A stretch of DNA of 38,080 bases from CAYIHX01 sp964363305 (GTDB lineage: Bacteria > Bdellovibrionota > UBA1018). This document shows positions 6,838 to 15,352 of this stretch, in pieces. The stretch is from contig CAYIHX010000036.1 of NCBI GenBank assembly GCA_964363305.1, forward strand, positions 1 through 38,080, in the 5' to 3' direction. The notes beneath the pieces are model-generated. The model searched no databases, was not told the origin of the DNA, and worked only from the letters and a program-made list of their open reading frames with translations. The translations under genes were made by a program, and so were the position numbers. The stretch's first letter is position 1. Each line of letters begins with the position of its first letter.

Positions 6838-7499
6838 TGAAGTATCTATCTGGACTATTCGTCGTGTTGTTCATTCCTGCTTTAGCGAGCGCGATCGAGA
6901 CGGGCAAGGACCTCCGAACCGTTCGTGAAATCAAAGTCCCCGGCAACTACCTCGTCGAGGTTGATGGAGAGGGTGACGAGGGTGGCGGCGCCGCTTTTAA
7001 CCCTCTCTATTTCGCAGGGGGAGAAGCCTACCAGGCGCAAACTCCTGCGAATGGCGCGCATGTTTCGAGCTTCGAGGCGGCGAGCCAGTTGCCCATCATC
7101 GCATTGAGCAACTCATCCGTCGTTTCGGAAATCAATCCAACCAGTGGGCTCTTCTACTTGAACGACTTCACCGTGCAAGTCGCCGATCTGTCTGCCGGTG
7201 AAGCGTGCGCGCTTGCAATAGAAAAAAAGGTACAGGGAGAAAACGACCATCTCGTCGCCTCATTGCTCGTCCCCGCGAATCAGTCTCTGAGGGTCACGGA
7301 GGCAGGCATCCCGACGTACATCGAACTCTTGAGCCGGCACCAGGAGCACGAGGGCGCCTACACGTTCTATCATCTCGACCTCGAATTCACGGTGAACTCA
7401 GTGATCTATGGTGGCTATATGGAATGCGCTTTTCACGCAGGGACGTCGCTCGAAGCGGGCTTCCAGCGGGTGATGGGTCAGTGGATGAGGGAAATCTAA
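6837..7499 (+). CDS. Secreted protein of unknown function, coupled to upstream gene
   Basis: A 220-residue protein with a signal peptide (MKYLSGLFVVLFIPALASA-IE). The start at 6837 shares one base with the stop of the previous gene and has GGAGG a few bases upstream, which decides it over a longer frame reaching back into that gene. The mature protein contains only two cysteines (EACALA, MECAFH) and is acidic, with a beta-rich C-terminal half (AYTFYHLDLEFTVNSVIYGG). I recognise no domain. It and the preceding gene form a two-gene secreted pair. Confidence 0.78.
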   Translation: MKYLSGLFVVLFIPALASAIETGKDLRTVREIKVPGNYLVEVDGEGDEGGGAAFNPLYFAGGEAYQAQTPANGAHVSSFEAASQLPIIALSNSSVVSEINPTSGLFYLNDFTVQVADLSAGEACALAIEKKVQGENDHLVASLLVPANQSLRVTEAGIPTYIELLSRHQEHEGAYTFYHLDLEFTVNSVIYGGYMECAFHAGTSLEAGFQRVMGQWMREI

Positions 7500-7677
7500 T
7501 GAAGTAAATTCCGGGAATCCTTACCGGACCCTTTCTGATTTGGAACACGGTTACGTGGTTTCGCACGGGCTCTGGTTCCGCACCCCGCCGATCATCCTGA
7601 TAACAATGTAGACGAATCAGCGCGACCTGTGCGCGGACAGAGCGGCGGACCTGACCGCGAGATAGCTCTCGAACTCC

Positions 7678-7756
7678 CCAACGGTGATGAAACATCAACT
7701 TAACGGAGAGAAAGGACCCACTTCAAGCCTGGAAGTTGATGTTTCATCACCGTTGG
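7678..7756. repeat. Palindromic repeat element, copy A
   Basis: A perfect 24-bp inverted repeat (7678-7701 and 7733-7756; inner core TGATGAAACATCAACTT) encloses a 31-nt loop whose end, ACTTCAAGCCTGG, is shared with copy B at 12397-12470. Loop length is identical in both copies. The surrounding stretch 7500-7811 holds no convincing gene. Confidence 0.8.
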
Positions 7757-7811
7757 CCACAATTTGTAGATTCAAATCGGAAAATTGTATTATATGCCGT
7801 AATATATTGAC

Positions 7812-8239
7812 ATGAAAGGCTTTATTCGTCCGCTCGAAACGCGAATTCGACAGCGTTTCGAGAATTTGGTCGCGGTTCACCTTCTCAAGATGTTTATTGG
7901 CGAGTGGATGCGGAGGGGCTCGACTATGAGCTGCGTTACTTCAGGGACCGCGATGGCCGCGAGGTGGATTTCGTGGTGACGCTGAAGAAGGCGCCCGTTC
8001 TGCTCGTCGAGTGCAAGCGCTCCGACCGGCCGGTTTCTGCTCACCTCGAGTATCTGGCGGCGAAGTTTCCGGCGGCAAAGGCGTATCAGGTCTCGTTCGA
8101 GGGAAAGAAAGGACTACGTGACTCCCTCCGGGATTTGGGTTTGTCCGGCCAGCGCGTTGCTGGCCGAGCTGACTTGAAAAGGTCTCGGAAGAATTGCTCG
8201 TCACGCCACCGTGAGTTACCGTCATCACCAGGGGCGTGA
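7812..8239 (+). pseudogene. DUF4143 (ATPase C-terminal) fragment, frameshifted
   Basis: The conceptual translation contains RFENLVAVHLLK in one frame, then shifts by one base to DAEGLDYELRYFRDRDGREV followed by DFVVTLKKAPVLLVECKRSD. Together these match the C-terminal DUF4143 (PD-(D/E)XK-like) half of a widespread AAA+ ATPase family: the EVDFVV and VECK motifs are intact. The ATPase N-terminal half is absent, the join is frameshifted near 7890, and the natural C-terminus runs into unrelated sequence after about 8160. It is a decayed fragment. From 8160 to 8400 I see no further gene. The full-length family often occurs in accessory regions. Confidence 0.65.
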
Positions 8240-8402
8240 GTTCCGATGAGTTGATCTGCCTTCACCTGGCGGATGGACGCTAAGTCCGAGTCCCCCTGGC
8301 GTTCTATCCTCGACTCAAGAAGGCGAGTCAGAAGCAAAGGGAGAATTATCAAATTGCCGGAATGGGGACGGGCGTCCCGCGCAGTTCCGAGATCGCAACA
8401 CC

Positions 8403-8419
8403 TGTCTAAACCTTAGACA
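8403..8419. promoter_or_regulatory. Perfect dyad upstream of the vWA gene
   Basis: TGTCTAA-ACC-TTAGACA is a perfect 7-3-7 inverted repeat, centred about 79 nt before the vWA start codon and about 50 nt before a sigma-54-like site. Too short and without a T-run to be a terminator; it looks like a regulator-binding site, possibly an activator site. The bound protein is unknown. Confidence 0.4.
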
Positions 8420-8459
8420 CTCGCCACCTAAGCTTGGGGCTTGGAAAGCTCCCTCGGCC

Positions 8460-8475
8460 GGGCACGGGAGTTGCT
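8460..8475 (+). promoter_or_regulatory. Sigma-54-like promoter before the vWA gene
   Basis: GGGCACGGGAGTTGCT differs from TGGCACGRNNNTTGCW only at the first base. However, a start 12 nt past the GC would fall at about 8486, only a few bases before the ATG at 8490, giving a nearly leaderless mRNA and excluding the nearby AAGAGGAAG. The sequence match is excellent but the geometry is awkward. Confidence 0.45.
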
Positions 8476-8489
8476 TCTTCAAGAGGAAG

Positions 8490-10697
8490 ATGAGTCACAA
8501 CATTCGCATTTTTGCGCGGCCCTTGACCTGGAGTCTGGGCCTCCTTCTCACCGCTACTTCCTCGTGGGCGCAGACCCCTCAGTTTATGTCATTCGCTGAG
8601 GCGGACGCCGTCGCGGACCCCCTGCTCGGCGCCACTACCCCCCTCGTTGAAACTGCGGAGGGAATCTGGTTCTGCCCGATCACCTCTGCCCAGTGCGTGG
8701 CGCAACTCAGACGGATCGAAGCGAGAGATCTTCCCCTCGCACCAGCCCCGCCTGCTTCCGCCGTTTCTTCCTCTGCCTCTCACGCCGCCGCGAACCCCAT
8801 CCCTTCCGCACGCCAGGCGTCCCCCCGCCAGATGCCTCTGCGCGCTCGATCAGATTCAAGCGCTTCGACACCCACCACCGGAAGAAGGACGACCTCCAAC
8901 GCTCCCTCCGTCATCAGCTTCGACGACGAATTCGTCAGCGGCGCCCGGACAGCCGCCGAAGGGGATTGGATTCAGGTCAATCTCGCCCTCCGCCCGGAAG
9001 GCGAATGCGCGGAGAAGTTGAGCCAGTTTCATGTGGTTCATTCGCAGGGCAACGCAGAAAACTCTCTGCAAGCCTACCGTGAGCTGTACCGCTGCACGCA
9101 TCCCTGCATTTCAGATCGAGACCTGGAAGCCACGCTCGCTTGCGAGAACGTACTGGCATTCTTGCGCGAGGAGGAGGGGGCTGCCCTCTCGCCTCCTCGG
9201 CAGTGCGATACGCAGTGGCGCAACCATCAGGTTCTGCTCGGCGCGATGGATGGAATGTTTCAAAATGAGGCGACCGGACAGTGCGAGAGCATGAGGGAAC
9301 AGATTCATGAGGTCGAGTTTTCGCAGAGAAAGAATTTCCAGACGGACTTGATCCTCGCGGTCGATGGATCGAGCTCCATGTATAGTTCCGGCGCAATCGA
9401 ATCGGTCAAGCGGGGCGTGCCTGAACTCGTGGCGCGAGCGGGGCGCATGGGTCACGATATCCACGTGGTTCTGGTTTCAGACAACCCGAATCCATCCACT
9501 GCCTGCTGGCCTCTACGACTCCGGGCCGGTGAGGCCTCACGCGCCAGCGATTGGCTGAGTCACACCTTACCGACCTGTTCCGACAGTTTCGAAAGAATGT
9601 TCTCGTCCTTACGTCTGCACGGGCTCACCGCCGCTCGACCCAACGCCGACCGACTCGCTGTCGCACTCACGGATGAGCCTGATAGTTCATTTTGGTCGAT
9701 CTGTGAAGCCTACACCAGCGGTAGCTATGATGATCGTCGCTGCGGCAATAATAGGGAAAACCGAATTTATCCCGACGCGGAGTTCAGCTCCTTGGGGACG
9801 TCGAGAGGTCCTCGCACTGAGCTCAATCTCGTTTCTTTTTCAGCAGAGCAGCGACTACACCAGGCAGAAGATCGGCTACGGGAAGAAAGGCACGTCAATC
9901 GACAGCACCAGACATCGTACGGTACTTCGAGGAGACGTGTTCAAGAAGGGGCGAAGGACGACCCAGCATACCGTGTACAACGCCTCGAATGTCAAATCCG
10001 GGCAATGGTCAAATCCGAAGCCGCCTGGCATCGCAGAGGCGCACGCATCATCCACCCCGAGCGCGAAGACTGGGTCGACCTCATGACCGAGCGGCTCCAG
10101 GCTTTGAGCGAGCCCGACTTTACTTCGCGTCACTACCTCTCCGCGCCTGAACTCACCGCCCTGCGGAACGGCGAGCTCATGGGCGTGTACGTCGACGGGC
10201 AACTCTTGGGCGCGCAAGACTATCGCTACGACTCGGCCCGCAGGGCCTTGCTCTTCAATCGGCCCGTTCGCAACGACGCTGAATTTCGAGTCCGCATCGC
10301 AGTCGGCCCGCGAACCGATGGGTCAACCACCGCGCCCGCCGCTGAGAGGCTCTCCGCCCACCGAGACGCTCGCCCCACTCGCACGCAATGCCAGCAGGCG
10401 CGAAACAGAATCCGCGAGCAGAGCCGACGAAACGGACTCTCCCTTCCCGAGCTCGACGCCTTCCTTCTCTCGCCGCCCATGGCTTCGGAAACCGCGAGAG
10501 CCAAACCCTCATCCAGCGACATCGAGCTGCTCATGCGCTGCTCGTCCCGCGAGACCGGGCAGCAGGTCATCGCTGCGCTCGCTACAGACGAAAGCCACAG
10601 TATGCGCCGCAGCCGCCTCCAAAGCTCTGACTCGGAAGAACAAGCCCCTGGTATCGAGCCAGAATCATCTCCACCCAGCAGTAGCGCACATCACTAA
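8490..10697 (+). CDS. Secreted von Willebrand factor A domain protein
   Basis: A 735-residue exported protein. Signal peptide 1-27 (cleavage near SSWA-QT). Residues ~85-150 are a low-complexity Ser/Pro/Arg linker. A vWA domain begins near residue 284 (TDLILAVDGSSSM) with the MIDAS motif DxSxS at Asp292, and continues through DIHVVLVSDN and VALTDEPDSS. The C-terminal ~250 residues include a segment like VYVDGQLLGAQDYRYDSAR and a disordered Ser/Pro tail. vWA domains bind metal and mediate protein adhesion or complex assembly. It is first of three genes spaced by 21 nt and by an overlap, all with signal peptides. Partner or function unknown. Confidence 0.85.
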   Translation: MSHNIRIFARPLTWSLGLLLTATSSWAQTPQFMSFAEADAVADPLLGATTPLVETAEGIWFCPITSAQCVAQLRRIEARDLPLAPAPPASAVSSSASHAAANPIPSARQASPRQMPLRARSDSSASTPTTGRRTTSNAPSVISFDDEFVSGARTAAEGDWIQVNLALRPEGECAEKLSQFHVVHSQGNAENSLQAYRELYRCTHPCISDRDLEATLACENVLAFLREEEGAALSPPRQCDTQWRNHQVLLGAMDGMFQNEATGQCESMREQIHEVEFSQRKNFQTDLILAVDGSSSMYSSGAIESVKRGVPELVARAGRMGHDIHVVLVSDNPNPSTACWPLRLRAGEASRASDWLSHTLPTCSDSFERMFSSLRLHGLTAARPNADRLAVALTDEPDSSFWSICEAYTSGSYDDRRCGNNRENRIYPDAEFSSLGTSRGPRTELNLVSFSAEQRLHQAEDRLREERHVNRQHQTSYGTSRRRVQEGAKDDPAYRVQRLECQIRAMVKSEAAWHRRGARIIHPEREDWVDLMTERLQALSEPDFTSRHYLSAPELTALRNGELMGVYVDGQLLGAQDYRYDSARRALLFNRPVRNDAEFRVRIAVGPRTDGSTTAPAAERLSAHRDARPTRTQCQQARNRIREQSRRNGLSLPELDAFLLSPPMASETARAKPSSSDIELLMRCSSRETGQQVIAALATDESHSMRRSRLQSSDSEEQAPGIEPESSPPSSSAHH

Positions 10698-10718
10698 CTC
10701 AACTCTAGAAAGGCACAG

Positions 10719-11408
10719 ATGAACTTAAAAAAATGGACTCTGAACATCACGATCGTCAGTCTCATCGCTCTCCCGATCGGAGCCGCTTGGTCGCAAAACC
10801 GAGCCACGGTGAACGGCGTCACCTACGAATGCTCAGGGAGCATGATGGTTTCCGCTCAGGGCGCGACCTGCGATGGAAGGCCGCTCGCACCCCGCGGAGA
10901 AGCTCCCGGCTCCCCTCGGCCGTGCTCCGGTCAACCCACTCACCGACATCGAAATCCGGACCGCTCCATCGGAGGCTGGGTTCATGACCGAGCCCAAATC
11001 ACCGACTCAGTCTATATCTCGTCGAACAGTTCCATCTGCAACCCGTCCGCGATTCTGTCGGATCGGGTGCAAATACTCGAACAGACTCTGATCGGAGGAA
11101 CTGGAGAGATCGACCTTCGCGGCGTCACCCAAATTCGCTTTTCAAACATCACTGGAAGCCTACACTCCTCAGGCGTCACCCAAATCATTTCCTCGACCCT
11201 CATGGGTGACGTACGCTTAGAAGATGCCAACATCACGGCATCCACGATCTCCGGTCAACTCAAGATGCAGTCCGGTTCAAGGCTCATCACTAGCATGCTT
11301 TCAGGCGACGTCACCCTTCCTCCTGGCTCAACCCTATCGAACGTCATGGTCACGGGCTCGCTCCATCTGAGCTCGGGGCAACAGATCTCCGGTGGAATCT
11401 ACAATTGA
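10719..11408 (+). CDS. Secreted beta-helix-like repeat protein
   Basis: A 229-residue protein with a signal peptide (MNLKKWTLNITIVSLIALPI..., cleavage near AAWS-QN). Residues ~40-85 are Pro/Arg-rich; from ~85 onward it has short imperfect repeats (GWVHDRAQITDSVYIS, SILSDRVQILE-type, GVTQIRFSNITGSLHSSGVT) of the kind that wind into a left-handed beta-helix, as in hexapeptide and bactofilin-like folds. The ribosome site is AAAGGCAC before the ATG. It follows the vWA gene by 21 nt and its TGA overlaps the TTG start of the next gene. A structural or surface role is plausible; no enzyme motif is seen. Confidence 0.75.
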   Translation: MNLKKWTLNITIVSLIALPIGAAWSQNRATVNGVTYECSGSMMVSAQGATCDGRPLAPRGEAPGSPRPCSGQPTHRHRNPDRSIGGWVHDRAQITDSVYISSNSSICNPSAILSDRVQILEQTLIGGTGEIDLRGVTQIRFSNITGSLHSSGVTQIISSTLMGDVRLEDANITASTISGQLKMQSGSRLITSMLSGDVTLPPGSTLSNVMVTGSLHLSSGQQISGGIYN

Positions 11409-12376
11409 ACAAAACCCACACCTCCCTCATCGCTGCGTTCCTGACCGCCACGCTGCTCGGCAGCAGCCTGCTCGCCATCGCGCCCTCTTCAGCGGCCATT
11501 CCTCATTTAGAGGTCATCCCTCGGGTCGACACCGAGTGCGCGCTGTCGGCCGAAGAAAGAGAATCGCGCATTCAATATACGATCGCGCAGATGCGAATTT
11601 TGAATCGTGAATTCCAGCAACTCCACGACCGGCATCTGCGTCGAATCAATGATGAGAAATGGCTCCTCGGCGGCTACGCCATGGCCGATCGCTCCGCGAT
11701 CATCGGCGCCGTCGCCGCCGTCATCTCGGGCGGCCTCGTCGCCGCAGAAGCCTACTTCGGCGCTGCAAGCATCCAGATCGGCGCCAGCGGCCTCACCTTT
11801 GTCGCTCAGACGGAAGCGGGCACGGCACTCGTTTCATTAGGTGATTTCATTTTTCCGCACTTCGTAGCACGAGGCGCGATCGCGCATATCTACGTCGGTT
11901 CACGCCTCCTCATGGCCGGTTTTGATCTTTCTCATTTCATCTGGCCACCTCAAGACATCGAAGAGAAGCTCATCGAAGCCGATCGACGGGCCAGAGAAGC
12001 CACTCGCGGTCGTTCCTACTTTCACGAAGAAGCGATGCGCTTCCTCCGCGACCCCACCTACGACCCCGGACCCAACCTCGCCACCCGGGGGCTCAACCGC
12101 ATGCCCGTCGATGCGCCCTGGGTTCTCGATTCGATCGACCGCGCCCTCGCCTTCCGCGACGAGCAGGAAGCGGAAATCCGGGGCAATCCCGACGCCTGGT
12201 ATGCCCCCCTTCACGACAGCATCCTCCTGGAATTTTTCACGCGCATGGAAGGTCGCCTCGCCCAGCTCGACGTCGGCGTCATGCAGACCGAAATGTTTCT
12301 GCGGCAGATGCGAATGGGTTACTGGTTCGACCTACTCCGCGTTCTGCGCGCGGACGGAGCGGCTTGCAGCCAGTGA
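11405..12376 (+). CDS. Secreted/membrane protein of unknown function (TTG start)
   Basis: A 323-residue protein starting with TTG at 11405, overlapping the preceding TGA, with GGTGGA about 10 nt upstream; the next codons give a good signal peptide (NKTHTSLIAAFLTATLLG..., cleavage near SSAA-IP), supporting this unusual start. Residues ~95-170 contain hydrophobic stretches (AIIGAVAAVISGGLVAAEAY and GASGLTFVAQ...) that may be membrane helices or a buried core. The C-terminal half is acidic and helical. No family recognised. It ends the three-gene secreted set and is followed 20 nt later by palindromic repeat copy B. Confidence 0.72.
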   Translation: MNKTHTSLIAAFLTATLLGSSLLAIAPSSAAIPHLEVIPRVDTECALSAEERESRIQYTIAQMRILNREFQQLHDRHLRRINDEKWLLGGYAMADRSAIIGAVAAVISGGLVAAEAYFGAASIQIGASGLTFVAQTEAGTALVSLGDFIFPHFVARGAIAHIYVGSRLLMAGFDLSHFIWPPQDIEEKLIEADRRAREATRGRSYFHEEAMRFLRDPTYDPGPNLATRGLNRMPVDAPWVLDSIDRALAFRDEQEAEIRGNPDAWYAPLHDSILLEFFTRMEGRLAQLDVGVMQTEMFLRQMRMGYWFDLLRVLRADGAACSQ

Positions 12377-12396
12377 ACGGTCGACCTCAAGCGCTC

Positions 12397-12470
12397 AAAG
12401 GTGATCAAACATCAACTTGACGAAAAAAAACGAGCGACTTCAAGCCCGGAAGTTAACGCTTCTTCACCTT
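12397..12470. repeat. Palindromic repeat element, copy B
   Basis: Arms 12397-12418 and 12450-12470 are complementary at about 16 of 21 positions. The left arm (AGGTGATCAAACATCAACTT) and the loop end (GACTTCAAGCCCGG) match copy A at 7678-7756, and the loop is again 31 nt. It lies between two convergent genes (the secreted protein ending at 12376 and proC ending at 12489) and may act as a bidirectional terminator. Confidence 0.75.
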
Positions 12471-12488
12471 CCGTCCAAGAAGAGCGCG

Positions 12489-13295
12489 CTAACTCTCCTC
12501 GCGCAAGAGGCGGCTCTTCGTCGTCGCGGCCAACACCGCCTTGATCAGCGTCACGCGCAGCTTACCCTCTTCGAGAGCCATCAGCCCGTCGATCGTGCAA
12601 CCAGCCGGAGTGGTGACCTCGTCCTTGAGTGCCGCCGGATGAACATCTCGATCAATCACCATCTTCGCGGCGCCCAGCAGAGTCTGCGCCGCGAGCAAAG
12701 TGGCCGTCTTGCGCGGCAGGCCCACCTTCACGCCGCCTTCGCTCAAGGCCTCGATGATGAGATAGACGTACGCCGGGCCACAACCGCTGAGGCCCGTCAC
12801 GCCATCCATCAACGACTCATCCACCCGAGTGGTGCGCCCGACTGCGGCGAAAATCGACTCCGCAACATCGAGCTGTCTCGCGGACGCCTTCGATCCCGGC
12901 GTCAGCACCGTCATGCCTTGCCCAATCAGACAGGGAGTGTTTGGCATCGCGCGAATCACCGTACACTTGCCGCCCGACCATTTCTCGAGCTGCTCCGTCG
13001 TGAGGGCCGCGCAGATCGAGATCACCGTTTTCGTCGTGCCCAGGCCCTTCGCCACTTCTCGGAGAACCTTCTCCGCCTGAGAGGGCTTTACGGCGAGAAC
13101 GATCAGGTCGCACTGCTTCACCAGGGCGCGATTGTCGATCCCGCATTCAATTCCGAGGCGTTCCTTCACTTCTTCCGCCGACTCCCGGCTGCGTGTGGTC
13201 GCGACCACGCGCACATCTTGATGCTCTTTCGAGTGCCGAAGCCCCTCGACCAGCGCTTCGCCCATCTTGCCCATGCCAATGATTCCGATTTTCAT
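12489..13295 (-). CDS. proC: Pyrroline-5-carboxylate reductase
   Basis: A 268-residue cytosolic enzyme that reduces pyrroline-5-carboxylate to proline with NAD(P)H, the last step of proline synthesis. The N-terminal Rossmann nucleotide-binding motif (IGIIGMGKMGEALVEGL), the middle IRAMPNTPCLIGQG signature and the C-terminal dimerisation/active segment (GLSGCGPAYVYLIIEAL, then DEVTTPAGCTIDGL) are all present; length is normal. The usual GLSGSGPAY Ser is Cys here. Its ATG overlaps the proA stop by 4 nt, so proB-proA-proC are a single transcript read leftward. Confidence 0.95.
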   Translation of the reverse strand: MKIGIIGMGKMGEALVEGLRHSKEHQDVRVVATTRSRESAEEVKERLGIECGIDNRALVKQCDLIVLAVKPSQAEKVLREVAKGLGTTKTVISICAALTTEQLEKWSGGKCTVIRAMPNTPCLIGQGMTVLTPGSKASARQLDVAESIFAAVGRTTRVDESLMDGVTGLSGCGPAYVYLIIEALSEGGVKVGLPRKTATLLAAQTLLGAAKMVIDRDVHPAALKDEVTTPAGCTIDGLMALEEGKLRVTLIKAVLAATTKSRLLREES

Positions 13296-14551
13296 TCTCG
13301 CACCTGCCCATTTCCGTCGAAAACCCAGCGAACGCTCGTCAACTCTCGCAGCCCGACCGGGCCGCGCACATGCAACTTCTGCGTGCTGATGCCGAGCTCG
13401 CCTCCGAGCCCCAATTCAAAGCCATCGGTGAATCGAGTCGAGGCGTTCCAGTACACGGCGGCGGCATCGACCTCGGATTGAAAGCGTCGCGCGACCTCCT
13501 CTGATGCCGTGATGATCGCTTCGGAATGACCCGAACCGTGCTGGGCAATATGCGTGATGGCCTCGTCGAGGTCGTCCACGACCTTGCAGTTCATCTTCAG
13601 CGCGAGATACTCCGTATCGAAACTCACCGGCGAGGCTAGGCCCACCGATGGCTCGCCCGGAAGAAGGGCCTTCGACCGTGGGCAAGCGAACCACTCCACC
13701 GACTGCGATTTTAATTTCCCGAAAATCAGCGGAAGTGCCGTCGAAGCAGCCGAGGCGTGAACCAGGAGGGTCTCCATGGCGTTGCAGACGCCCGGGCGCT
13801 GAGTCTTGGCGTTTTCCACGATCCGAGCGGCCATGGCGAGGTCGGCATCGGCGTGGAGGTACACGTGGCACATCCCCCGATCATTCTTCACGATGGGGAT
13901 TTTCGAGTTCTCGACGACGAACTCAATCAGCGCGTCGCCCCCCCGGGGCACGACCACATCGAAATATTTTTTCTGCTGCAGGAGCTCCCGAGCCAAAGCC
14001 CGGTCGGGATCGAGCACGCCAGTGACCGCCGTCTCGGGAGCGCCCTTCGACGTGAGAGCCTCTTGAATCATGCGAACCAGAAAGGTCACGCTCTCGCGCG
14101 ACTCCTTGCCCCCTCGAAGCCAAATCGCGTTGCCCGCCTTGAAGGCGAGCGCGAAGCTCTCGAGCGCGACGTTCGGCCTCGACTCGAAAATCATCAGAAT
14201 CACGCCGAGCGGGGATCGCATTCGCCGAACCCGCAGGCCGTTGGCGAGGCTTCTCTCCTCAACGACCTCACCGACCGGGTCGGGCAAAAAGGCGACCTGC
14301 CTCAAACTTTCCGCCATCAGCTCAACCCGCTTCTCGTTCAAGGCCAAGCGGTCTCGAAAGGCCGACGACGCATCGGCGGGCAACGCAAGAAGATCGTGCT
14401 CATTCGCGGCAAGAAGATCAGAGCTACGCGCGACCAAAAGCCGCGCCAGCTCGCGAAGCACCTCGTTCTTCAACTCAGCCGGAAGAACGGCGATCCTCCG
14501 GTACTCATCCCTCACCTGCTTGAGCCGCTCGAAGTATCCCACATGTCGCAC
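13292..14551 (-). CDS. proA: Glutamate-5-semialdehyde dehydrogenase (gamma-glutamyl phosphate reductase)
   Basis: A 419-residue NADPH-dependent enzyme that reduces gamma-glutamyl phosphate to glutamate semialdehyde, step two of proline synthesis. Characteristic segments are visible: PLGVILMIFESRPNVALESF, VPRGGDALIEFV, and the catalytic-cysteine region ENAKTQRPGVCNAMETLLVH; the C-terminus has the family GELGISTQKLHVRGPVGL. Length is normal. It starts 3 nt after proB stops and overlaps proC by 4 nt. Confidence 0.96.
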   Translation of the reverse strand: MRHVGYFERLKQVRDEYRRIAVLPAELKNEVLRELARLLVARSSDLLAANEHDLLALPADASSAFRDRLALNEKRVELMAESLRQVAFLPDPVGEVVEERSLANGLRVRRMRSPLGVILMIFESRPNVALESFALAFKAGNAIWLRGGKESRESVTFLVRMIQEALTSKGAPETAVTGVLDPDRALARELLQQKKYFDVVVPRGGDALIEFVVENSKIPIVKNDRGMCHVYLHADADLAMAARIVENAKTQRPGVCNAMETLLVHASAASTALPLIFGKLKSQSVEWFACPRSKALLPGEPSVGLASPVSFDTEYLALKMNCKVVDDLDEAITHIAQHGSGHSEAIITASEEVARRFQSEVDAAAVYWNASTRFTDGFELGLGGELGISTQKLHVRGPVGLRELTSVRWVFDGNGQVRE

Positions 14552-14554
14552 GAG

Positions 14555-15352
14555 CTACCCCCTGCCCCCGATGCGAGTCCCGATCGGCTTCTCCGCCGCG
14601 AGCGCCTCCAGCACGCCAGGCGTATCGCCCTTCACCAGGTAACTTGGAATGCCGCTTTTTCCGGCCTCGCGCGCGGCCAAAAGCTTCGAGTACATCCCCC
14701 CCGTCCCGCGCTGCGTGCCCCCGACCGGCTGGGTCGCGCTGAGAAGCTTCGCGCTCACCTGGGCCAAAGCAGGAACGAGCCGAGCCCCCGGGTTTTTGCG
14801 CGGGTCTGAATCATACAGGCCCTCCACGTCAGTCAAGATGACGAGACGATCGGCGTCCATCACGCGCGCAACCTTCGCCGAAAGCGAGTCGTTGTCGCCG
14901 AAACGAATTTCTTCGTTCGCCACCGCATCATTCTCGTTCAGGATGGGCACCGCGCCCCACTCGAGCAGGCGCACCATCGTCGAACGAAAGTTACCCCGCC
15001 GTTTTCGATCGGCGAGATCATCAGCGGTCAGCAGTACCTGGCCGCCCAGAAACCCCACCGCCTGCAGCGAAAGATTGTAGAGATCCATCACCATGGGCTG
15101 ACCGATCGCGCTCAGAGCCTGCTTGTCTGAAAGATCGCGTTTCACCTTTGCAAAGCGCGTGCGGTCGACCGCCGAAGCGATCGCCCCGCTGGTGACCCAA
15201 ATCACCTCGATGGAGTGATCCAGCCGAAGACGCGCCAGCTGCTGCATCCAGGACCGGATCAAGAGCGGACCGCCCGTGCACACGATATTGCTACCGGCCT
15301 TCACCACCCATCGACTCTTCGCTTTCGGAACATCTTGGTTGAATACGCTCAT
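14555..15352 (-). CDS. proB: Glutamate 5-kinase, short form without PUA domain
   Basis: A 265-residue amino-acid kinase that phosphorylates glutamate, the feedback-controlled first step of proline synthesis. Seen are the N-terminal phosphate loop (VVKAGSNIVCTGG, with Ala-Gly-Ser-Asn where VGSS is usual), VTSGAIASAVDR, the substrate-binding PILNENDAVA and FGDNDSLSA, and LTDVEGLYDSDP. It ends after the kinase domain, so it lacks the C-terminal PUA domain of the ~370-residue E. coli type, as in many bacteria. It is the first gene of the pro operon and is divergent from gapN with about 40 nt between starts. Confidence 0.95.
   Translation of the reverse strand: MSVFNQDVPKAKSRWVVKAGSNIVCTGGPLLIRSWMQQLARLRLDHSIEVIWVTSGAIASAVDRTRFAKVKRDLSDKQALSAIGQPMVMDLYNLSLQAVGFLGGQVLLTADDLADRKRRGNFRSTMVRLLEWGAVPILNENDAVANEEIRFGDNDSLSAKVARVMDADRLVILTDVEGLYDSDPRKNPGARLVPALAQVSAKLLSATQPVGGTQRGTGGMYSKLLAAREAGKSGIPSYLVKGDTPGVLEALAAEKPIGTRIGGRG

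Noticed and set aside
12417..13481. Long plus-strand open frame (354 codons) opposite proC
   Set aside because: Antisense to a certain proC, with Arg/His-rich composition typical of a complementary-strand frame and no recognisable domain or ribosome site.
13757..14809. Long plus-strand open frame (350 codons) opposite proA and proB
   Set aside because: Antisense shadow of conserved enzymes in GC-rich DNA.
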